From JAWLBW01 sp041687475 (GTDB lineage: Bacteria; J088; JAWLBW01), in contig JAWLBW010000248.1 of NCBI GenBank assembly GCA_041687475.1, positions 1-7,140 on the forward strand: 7,140 nucleotides of DNA, given 5' to 3'. Under the pieces are notes generated by a model. That model did not search any database. It saw only the letters and a list, made by a program, of their open reading frames with translations, and was not told the origin of the DNA. Positions within the stretch are counted from its first letter, which is position 1. Each line of letters starts with the position of its first letter. Below are positions 1 through 4,755 of the stretch, one piece after another. Made by a program: the position numbers and the translations under genes.

Positions 1-646
1 CATCGCGCACGGCTTCGCTCAGCACGTCTTGAATGGCATCGGCCAACCGTTCGTAATCGGCGTCGGACAGCGCAGCCATCTGCGTTTCGGGGTGCAGGCC
101 CATTTGAAAAAGAATTTCATCGGAAAACTCGTTACCGATGCCTGCCACCAGCTCCTGCTTCATGAGCACAGCCTTGAGGTTGGTGCGCCTTCCCCCATAA
201 AGCTCGCGAAGAATACGCCCGTTAAGCGGCTGACGCAGGGCATCGCGCCCCAGGTGCTTTTCGGCGACGTACCGGTCGACGTCGCGGGTAAAGGAAACCC
301 TGCCCATCTTACGCACATCATCCCACGCCAGGTGGCTGCCGTCTTCGAAGTCGAGGCGCAGGTGGGTGTGGGTAGGCTCATCTTCGACTCTGCTGTAGTG
401 CTTGAGGTTGCCGGTCATGCCGAAGTGCAGCACCAGCCAACCCCCGCCTTCGACGCCGACGAACAGGTGCTTGCCGTGCCGCGCGGTGGCTTCGATGCTG
501 CGCCCGCGCAGAGCCTCGCGCAATTCGTCGGGCGTGACCCCGGTCAGCAGGCGGGGCGCATCGGTATCGACCCCGGCGATGCGTCTGTGCAGGGTATTCG
601 CTTCGAGATAGCGACGAAAGACTTCTACGTCGGGTAATTCAGGCAC
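1..646 (-). CDS. Fpg/Nei-family DNA glycosylase, C-terminus cut by window edge
   Basis: Base-excision-repair glycosylase/AP lyase of the formamidopyrimidine-DNA glycosylase family, which removes oxidised bases such as 8-oxoguanine. The frame is open from a GTG at 646 to the left edge and shows 215 residues. The start is fixed by the N-terminal signature PELPDVE directly after the initiator; the Pro becomes the catalytic N-terminal nucleophile and the following Glu is also catalytic. An AGGAG Shine-Dalgarno lies at 651-655. Other family marks are Lys59 in RHGKHL, GMTGN at 77-80, and the helix-two-turn-helix segment around LVAGIGNEFSDEILF (166-180) with the conserved Asn172. The usual PRRFG intercalation loop reads VRKMG (111-115), so this is a divergent subgroup and its substrate range (Fpg-like or Nei-like) is uncertain. 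The C-terminal zinc finger would lie off the edge and was not seen. It is the last visible gene of a group beginning at the hydroxylase, 42 bp after the VIT gene. Family assignment is firm; the symbol mutM is withheld. Confidence 0.93.
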   Translation of the reverse strand, partial: MPELPDVEVFRRYLEANTLHRRIAGVDTDAPRLLTGVTPDELREALRGRSIEATARHGKHLFVGVEGGGWLVLHFGMTGNLKHYSRVEDEPTHTHLRLDFEDGSHLAWDDVRKMGRVSFTRDVDRYVAEKHLGRDALRQPLNGRILRELYGGRRTNLKAVLMKQELVAGIGNEFSDEILFQMGLHPETQMAALSDADYERLADAIQDVLSEAVRD

Positions 647-688
647 GGCTCTCCTGCTGCGAAATACGTGTTTCGTGCACTGACCTGG

Positions 689-1213
689 TCAAGGCTGGTA
701 ACCCGCGATGAGTTTTCCGATGACGAAGGCCGCAGAACCCGCGGCGCCGCCGATGAGCACCATTTCACCTGCCGAACGCCAGATGTTCCTTCCCGTATAG
801 CGCGAACGCGAGCCGCCGACAACAGCGAGGCCCAGCACCGTCGTGGCCAGCGACGCTTCGAAGCGGTTATTGCCCTGCATGATTGGGAGAAAGTAGGGAA
901 TAAGCGGAAACAAGCCGGCTGTCACAAAAGCAAGAAACGTGGCCGCACCATGCCTCCAGGGCTGCTCGCGGCGGATCGAACCTCTGGTGCGCTCGATGTC
1001 CGACTTCATGCCGAGATAATTGCTGGCCGCCATCGAGAAACCATCGGCTGCCAGATTGGCGAACCCGAGAATGATGATGATGCCGCTCTCGAGACCGGCC
1101 CCGGTTACGCTGCTTACAACGGCGAAGGTCGTGATGATGCCGTCATTGGCGCCGTAAATGAGGTCGCGCAGGTAGTGACCGACCCCTTCCCATTCGGGGC
1201 TCCGTTCCGACAT
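689..1213 (-). CDS. Short VIT1/CCC1-family membrane transporter (iron/manganese type)
   Basis: A 174-residue inner-membrane protein of the VIT/CCC1 family, whose characterised members export Fe2+ or Mn2+ from the cytosol. Five hydrophobic segments are visible, at about 20-40, 43-69, 88-110, 119-135 and 147-171. The N-terminal signature HYLRDLIYGANDGIITTFAVV (within 13-33) includes Asp24, matching the pore aspartate of TM1. TM2 contains NLAADGFSMAASNYLG (53-68), with Met61 in a pore-like position. In plant and fungal-type VITs, TM2 and TM3 are separated by a large Glu-rich metal-binding domain; here only about 20 residues (69-88) connect them, so that domain is absent. Small bacterial members of this kind are known, but their substrate is less certain. 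The ATG lies 6 bp after the hydroxylase stop codon and has only a G-run before it, which suggests translational coupling. The fpg-family gene follows after 42 bp. Family assignment is strong; iron as substrate is inference. Confidence 0.92.
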   Translation of the reverse strand: MSERSPEWEGVGHYLRDLIYGANDGIITTFAVVSSVTGAGLESGIIIILGFANLAADGFSMAASNYLGMKSDIERTRGSIRREQPWRHGAATFLAFVTAGLFPLIPYFLPIMQGNNRFEASLATTVLGLAVVGGSRSRYTGRNIWRSAGEMVLIGGAAGSAAFVIGKLIAGYQP

Positions 1214-1219
1214 CCCCCG

Positions 1220-1849
1220 TTACCGCGAAACGGTTCCGAAAATGTAGTCCCAGAGCGGCGAGCTCACGCCGTAGCCGACGTTTTCATCCTTGTAATGATG
1301 GCGTATGTGGTATTTCTTCAATTTGAGCCAGACACCCCTGCGCATGGGGAAGTGGTGGGTGGCGTAGTGCACCATGTCGTAGAACAGGTAACCGGCCAGC
1401 AGGCCGGCAAACGCCGGGGGCGCGTAGGCGCCGAACAGAAAAGTCCACCCATACCAGAACACGACGGCCAGGGGCACGCTCAGGCCGGGGGGCATGACCA
1501 GTCGGGAGCCGTCATTGGGGTAATCGTGGTGCACGCCGTGAATGGTGAAATGCAGGCGCCGGCCCCACGAGGTGTTGGGCTGCCAGTGAAAGATGAAGCG
1601 GTGCATGACGTATTCGGTGAAAGTCCACAGAAACACGCCCAGTGCGAACAGCCCCGCGGCAGGAGCCACGCCGATGTCGCGGCGCCAGGTGAGCCACAGC
1701 ATGAACCCGATCAGCGGTACATAAAGAATCAGGGGAACCGACGGATGCACGTGCGTAAACTTCTCGAGGAAGTCGCTCTTGAACATGCGCACGCTTTCGC
1801 TCTGGTTGGAAACATAGCGCTTGTCGCGGGCCTGATTCTGCACACGCAT
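1220..1849 (-). CDS. Fatty acid hydroxylase family (FA2H/Scs7-like) membrane di-iron enzyme
   Basis: A 209-residue integral-membrane hydroxylase of the fatty acid hydroxylase/sterol desaturase superfamily, closest by motif pattern to the fatty-acid/ceramide 2-hydroxylases (Scs7/FA2H). The metal-binding histidine boxes are all present: HRFIFH (83-88), HFTIHGVHH (100-108), HYATHH (161-166) and HIRHHYKD (181-188). They are followed by the typical C-terminal GVSSPLWDYIFGT (194-206). Hydrophobic segments lie at about 37-54, 62-80, 122-140 and 145-160. No cytochrome b5 domain is present, as expected for bacterial forms. The first ATG (1849) is chosen because GGAG lies 9 nt upstream; the internal Met22 has no comparable site. 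The likely reaction is O2-dependent hydroxylation of a lipid acyl chain, but the true substrate (lipid A, sphingolipid or phospholipid fatty acid) cannot be read from sequence. It heads the group hydroxylase-VIT-glycosylase, separated from the porin by a terminator. Confidence 0.93.
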   Translation of the reverse strand: MRVQNQARDKRYVSNQSESVRMFKSDFLEKFTHVHPSVPLILYVPLIGFMLWLTWRRDIGVAPAAGLFALGVFLWTFTEYVMHRFIFHWQPNTSWGRRLHFTIHGVHHDYPNDGSRLVMPPGLSVPLAVVFWYGWTFLFGAYAPPAFAGLLAGYLFYDMVHYATHHFPMRRGVWLKLKKYHIRHHYKDENVGYGVSSPLWDYIFGTVSR

Positions 1850-1918
1850 CGGAACCTACTCCGGGATGAGAGAAGAGGGCGCGCCCCATCGACGCAATTC
1901 CCTGCCCCCAGCATAGGT

Positions 1919-1941
1919 CCGTTCGGGCCGGCTCGGAACGG
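1919..1941. repeat. Imperfect palindrome upstream of hydroxylase gene
   Basis: A 23-bp imperfect inverted repeat with outer arms CCGTTC and GAACGG around a GC-rich centre, 70 to 92 bp upstream of the hydroxylase start. It lies in the 158-bp leader between the porin terminator and that gene, where a promoter is expected. It could be an operator, but GC-rich DNA produces such repeats by chance. Confidence 0.3.
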
Positions 1942-2007
1942 AAAGGGCTGACCCGGCGGCTTCCATGGTTGACTTCGCCTGTCTACGTCGGAAAAGACCC
2001 AGGCAGG

Positions 2008-2041
2008 AAAAAAAGACCCCTCCACCCTGGGGGTGGAAGGG
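2008..2041 (-). terminator. Rho-independent terminator after the porin gene
   Basis: Read on the minus strand, CCCTTCCACC (2041-2032) pairs with GGTGGAGGGG (2026-2017) across a 5-nt loop, with a single G-U wobble. A run of seven T follows at 2014-2008. It begins 28 bp after the porin stop codon and has the textbook stem plus U-tract form, so it should end the porin transcript. The hydroxylase gene downstream therefore needs its own promoter. Confidence 0.92.
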
Positions 2042-2069
2042 CCTTCTTCAGGAGCAAACCTTTTGTCTG

Positions 2070-3314
2070 TCAGAGCGACGTCATGAGCATGCTGTAGGCC
2101 CAGTACGGCATTTCCGGGGCCGCTGCGGCGCCGGGGCGAACCGTGGGGTACAGGCCTTCGGTGAAGAAGACGCCGACGCCGTTCTGCCAGGAAACATGCT
2201 TGTTGATCTTCCACGTCGAGATGACGTCGAGCTCGTTCCCGAACGCGCCTTCGTTGCCGGGACCGGCCAGAAAGCGGTGGAAGGTGACCGTATTGGCGGT
2301 CGGCCCCACGGTGGCCGAGGCGTTCACGAAGGCGTCACGAAGACCGCGACCACCCGTGTGGGCGGGCAGCGCGAGAAAGACGTCCATGTAACCGTAGAAC
2401 TTGTGGTTTGTGGCAAACAGGGTATCGAAAGTGCCGTAGTTTTCGGTATTGCCCGAAATGGCCGTGTAGCCGACGCTCAGGCCCGGCTTGACGGGCAGCG
2501 ACGAGAAGTTGTAGCCCAGCTCGCCGGCATACAGGTAGGCTTCGGTGTCGGTACCGGCCGCATTCGTATCCTGGTAGTAACCTTCGAGAAGGAAGGAAGC
2601 GTCGCCGATGATGCGGCCGGCGGTGTGCAGGCCGACGGTCCGACGATAGCGGCGGGCATCGCGATTCCAGTCGTACACGCCCAGCGCCGCCACGGTGCGA
2701 CCTGCATTGCTGTACGAGAGCACGGCCGAGGCCACACCGCCCTCACGGTTACCGGTATCTGCCGGCGCATCGGCGGGGGGCAGCGCGTTTCCCTGGTCAT
2801 CGACGCGCGGCGCGGCATTGGCCAGCGGGGCGAGAAACGCATCCCAGTGCACCTTTTCGATGTCGCCGCCCACGCGCACGGCATCGAAGCTGCGCGCCGG
2901 CTGCGCCCAGTCGAGCGAGCCGATGATGCGGTGGTTCAGATAAGCGATTTCCTGGCGGCCCACGCGAAGCTTGAATTCGGGCGCGGCGGTGTACTGCGCA
3001 AAGCCCTGGTGCAGATCGACGCGGTTACCCTGCGCGGCCGTGTTCACCTCCGACCCCCAGGTACGCACGTCCTGCGGCTGCACGAACACCAGCCAATCGC
3101 CGTATTCGGCCGTCAGGTCGAGGCGGGCGCGGTGGGTCACGAAGACAAGGGTATTGGCCGTAAAGCGATGGTCGACTTCGAGTCGGGGCCGATAGCTTGC
3201 GTGCGCAGCGGTCTTCAGCTCGGTTTCCTGCGCCGAGGCATGGGGGGGAAGAAGAAACGCGGCGCCGACCAGGGCGCCGGCGGCGAATCGAAACAGGCTT
3301 GGTTTCTGCGGCAT
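2070..3314 (-). CDS. Alginate-export-family (AlgE-like) outer-membrane porin
   Basis: A 414-residue outer-membrane beta-barrel protein of the alginate export family. A signal peptide is clear: basic N-terminus (MPQKPSLFRF), hydrophobic core AAGALVGAAFLLP, and a likely cleavage after HASA (residue 28). The body is rich in alternating aromatic/polar strands. Family-typical motifs are GRQEIAY (119-125) and RIIGSLDWAQPARSFDAVR (129-147). The C-terminus ends YSMLMTSL, with Leu rather than the more common terminal Phe. I chose the ATG at 3314 because GGAG sits 6 nt upstream (3321-3324); the in-frame ATG at 3326 adds only four residues (MELL) and has no ribosome-binding site. The family includes the Pseudomonas alginate channel, but most members lie in genomes without alginate genes and their substrate is unknown. 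No polysaccharide genes are visible here, so alginate export should not be assumed. It appears to be a monocistronic unit with its own terminator. Confidence 0.9.
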   Translation of the reverse strand: MPQKPSLFRFAAGALVGAAFLLPPHASAQETELKTAAHASYRPRLEVDHRFTANTLVFVTHRARLDLTAEYGDWLVFVQPQDVRTWGSEVNTAAQGNRVDLHQGFAQYTAAPEFKLRVGRQEIAYLNHRIIGSLDWAQPARSFDAVRVGGDIEKVHWDAFLAPLANAAPRVDDQGNALPPADAPADTGNREGGVASAVLSYSNAGRTVAALGVYDWNRDARRYRRTVGLHTAGRIIGDASFLLEGYYQDTNAAGTDTEAYLYAGELGYNFSSLPVKPGLSVGYTAISGNTENYGTFDTLFATNHKFYGYMDVFLALPAHTGGRGLRDAFVNASATVGPTANTVTFHRFLAGPGNEGAFGNELDVISTWKINKHVSWQNGVGVFFTEGLYPTVRPGAAAAPEMPYWAYSMLMTSL

Positions 3315-3320
3315 GAGCAA

Positions 3321-3324
3321 CTCC
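3321..3324 (-). promoter_or_regulatory. Ribosome binding site deciding the porin start
   Basis: GGAG on the minus strand, 6 nt before the ATG at 3314. It overlaps the codons that follow the earlier in-frame ATG at 3326, which itself has no Shine-Dalgarno. This supports starting the porin at 3314. Confidence 0.75.
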
Positions 3325-3361
3325 ATCGTGCAAGGGTGCGCCGGGGGAACTTCCTCCCCTG

Positions 3362-3367
3362 TTTATA
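3362..3367 (-). promoter_or_regulatory. Possible -10 element of the porin promoter
   Basis: TATAAA on the minus strand, about 48 bp upstream of the porin start at 3314. No recognisable -35 box lies 16-18 bp upstream (the sequence there is near ACGGTG), so the promoter would need an activator or be weak. Position is reasonable; the match is short and the call tentative. Confidence 0.3.
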
Positions 3368-3409
3368 GAGGCTACCCCAGAAACCACCGTTTGACTATGA
3401 CATTGGTCA

Positions 3410-3426
3410 GCCGGCCGTGGGCCGGC
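3410..3426. repeat. GC-rich perfect inverted repeat, 7-bp arms
   Basis: GCCGGCC and GGCCGGC flank the 3-nt spacer GTG. There is no T-run on either side, so it does not look like a terminator. It lies upstream of the candidate porin -10 element and could be a regulatory site or a chance feature of GC-rich DNA. Confidence 0.4.
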
Positions 3427-3558
3427 GTGTGGCAAGGCAGCTGTGAGAAGGGAGCGTGCGAAACGTCTTTCGACGCCTGCGAAAGAGCGTGCAAAAAGAC
3501 ACCCCACGACCCGTAACCGTGTTCTTTCAATCACTTACAGCCTGGCACGGCGACGGAT

Positions 3559-3589
3559 GCTTCGTGTCTCATAATATGAGACACGAAGC
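3559..3589. repeat. Long perfect palindrome, 15-bp arms
   Basis: Left arm GCTTCGTGTCTCATA (3559-3573) and right arm TATGAGACACGAAGC (3575-3589) are exact reverse complements around a single A (3574). It begins 35 bp past the stop codon of the cofH-like gene and lies about 245 bp upstream of the porin start. Its centre is AT-rich (CATAATATG) in otherwise GC-rich DNA. There is no T-run on either side, so it is not a standard Rho-independent terminator. It may be an operator for a dimeric regulator or an RNA hairpin that protects the 3' end of the upstream transcript. Confidence 0.9.
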
Positions 3590-3623
3590 TGCAGAGGGGG
3601 CATCCGATGAGTACGCCACAAAA

Positions 3624-4718
3624 TCAGACGCCGTTTCGAACCTGGTAAATCGTATCTCGTTCGACCGGTTCGAGGCCCGCTCCCAGAATGGCCGCACGCA
3701 GTTCGTCGGGCGAGTGATATTCGCCGTGGGTGCCGCCGGCCGAGCGGGTAATGCTTTCCTCATACAGCGTTCCCCCGATGTCGTTGGCGCCCATGTGCAG
3801 GGTGGCGGCCGCCGCCTCGAGGCCCAGCTTCGGCCAGGACGTCTGAATGTTGGGAATCACGTCGTCAAGGGAAAGCCGACTGACGGCAACCATGCGTTCG
3901 ACGTCGGCGACCGACGTCTCGTCGCGCACCCATCCCATACGCTGCAGGGCCGTGCCGCCCGGCATGAAGGGCATGGGCACGAACTCGGTAAAGCCCCCGG
4001 TCTCCTCCTGAATCCGTCGAATGACTCCAAGATGCCGCGCCCGATCGCGCATCGACTCGACGTGGCCGAACATCATGCAGGCCGAGGTGCGTATGCCGAG
4101 ACGGTGGGCGGTTTTGACCACCTGCTCCCACTGTGCCGAGGTCAGGCGACGCGGCGCGACCTTGCGCCGCACTTCATCGACAAGTATTTCAGAAGCCGTT
4201 CCCGGCATCGAGTCGAGTCCGGCGCCCTTGAGCACTTCGAGAACTTCCTGCAGCGGCCTTTCCTCACGCTCGGCGAGCGACCAGACTTCCTGGGGGCTGA
4301 AGGCGTGCACGTGCACGTCCTTGCGCCACGACTTGATGAGCTCGATTAACAGTACGTAGTAGGCCAGCGAGAGATCGGGGTTGATGCCGCCCTGAATGCA
4401 TACCTCCGAGATTTCGGGCGTATCGACGAGCCGGTGTACCGCGCTCAGGGGCGAGACGACGAACGTTCCCCCCTGGGCAGGCGTGCGGTAAAAGGCGCAG
4501 AAATGACAGCGCACTTCACAGATGTTGGTGAAGTTCAGGTTGCGGTTGACGATGTAGCTGACCCTCCGGCCGTGGCGCTTGCGGGCAAGGGCTCCACCGA
4601 CCTCGCCGATGGCATCGTGCAGCGATGGCCCGGCCGACAACAGGGTCTCAAGGTCGGCCTCGGAAAGTTCGCCGGGCGAGCGGGTCAGCAGTTTCTCGGT
4701 TTCCTTCTCGACGCTCAT
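3624..4718 (-). CDS. cofH: CofH-like radical SAM enzyme (F420/FO synthase subunit 2 type)
   Basis: A 364-residue cytoplasmic radical SAM enzyme of the CofH/MqnC/MqnE superfamily. The 4Fe-4S cluster motif is CEVRCHFC (Cys67, Cys71, Cys74), preceded by NRNLNFTN (59-66). CofH joins a tyrosine-derived radical to 5-amino-6-ribitylaminouracil on the way to the deazaflavin FO, the chromophore of F420. Points favouring CofH over the menaquinone enzymes MqnC and MqnE are LDSMPGTASEIL (168-179), EETGGFTEFVP (238-248), and the C-terminal GGTLYEESITRSAGGTHG (315-332), where the HG pair is typical of CofH. The segment PFMPGGTALQRMG (250-262) is less typical and leans towards MqnC, so substrate assignment is not secure. 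The start at 4718 has AGGAG 6 nt upstream (4725-4729). It follows norD by 37 bp and is probably in the same operon. No CofG partner or other F420 gene is in the window. Superfamily is certain; the subfamily is about two-in-three. Confidence 0.85.
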   Translation of the reverse strand: MSVEKETEKLLTRSPGELSEADLETLLSAGPSLHDAIGEVGGALARKRHGRRVSYIVNRNLNFTNICEVRCHFCAFYRTPAQGGTFVVSPLSAVHRLVDTPEISEVCIQGGINPDLSLAYYVLLIELIKSWRKDVHVHAFSPQEVWSLAEREERPLQEVLEVLKGAGLDSMPGTASEILVDEVRRKVAPRRLTSAQWEQVVKTAHRLGIRTSACMMFGHVESMRDRARHLGVIRRIQEETGGFTEFVPMPFMPGGTALQRMGWVRDETSVADVERMVAVSRLSLDDVIPNIQTSWPKLGLEAAAATLHMGANDIGGTLYEESITRSAGGTHGEYHSPDELRAAILGAGLEPVERDTIYQVRNGV

Positions 4719-4755
4719 GTTCGGCTCCTCTCGTCGTCTACCGGGTGGCCGGGCC

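Larger units (their letters stand above)
3315..3623. other. Gene-free region between cofH-like gene and porin gene
   Basis: These 309 bp contain no coding frame I can support on either strand. They must hold the porin promoter and the 3' end of the norQD-cofH-like transcript. Visible structure: a long perfect inverted repeat (3559-3589), a GC-rich hairpin with arms GCCGGCC/GGCCGGC around GTG (3410-3426), a small inverted repeat TCTTTCG/CGAAAGA (3466-3472 and 3480-3486), the 8-mer GAGCGTGC repeated 33 bp apart (3452 and 3485), and a possible -10 element. No convincing U-tract terminator is seen after the cofH-like gene. Confidence 0.7.

Noticed and set aside
668..1951. 427-codon open frame on the plus strand opposite the VIT and hydroxylase genes
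   Set aside because: Antisense to two well-supported genes and spanning the gap between them; no domain or ribosome-binding support.
1965..3368. 467-codon open frame on the plus strand opposite the porin gene
   Set aside because: It is antisense to a gene with a signal peptide and family motifs, shows no recognisable domain, and is expected from third-position GC bias on the opposite strand. The terminator at 2008-2041 also faces the minus-strand gene.
3391..3409. TTGACT on the plus strand as a -35 box for a plus-strand promoter
   Set aside because: No -10 hexamer follows at 16-18 bp and no plus-strand gene lies downstream.
3490..3540. Possible Rho-independent terminator after the cofH-like gene, with a T5 run on the minus strand near 3496-3500
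   Set aside because: The only stems before the T-run are three to four base pairs with mismatches, too weak to call.
3608..3649. Thirteen-codon plus-strand frame (begins MSTPQNQTPF) with a G-rich stretch upstream, next to the palindrome
   Set aside because: It is tiny, overlaps the end of the cofH-like gene in antisense, and the G-run match to a Shine-Dalgarno is weak. No downstream gene on that strand would make it a leader peptide.
3456..4349. 297-codon plus-strand frame opposite the cofH-like gene
   Set aside because: Antisense to a radical SAM gene with intact motifs; composition looks like a mirrored codon pattern.
3724..4718. Assignment of the radical SAM gene to MqnC or MqnE (futalosine menaquinone pathway)
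   Set aside because: Not fully excluded, but the C-terminal THG motif, the PGTASEIL segment and FTEFVP fit CofH better; recorded as the main alternative.
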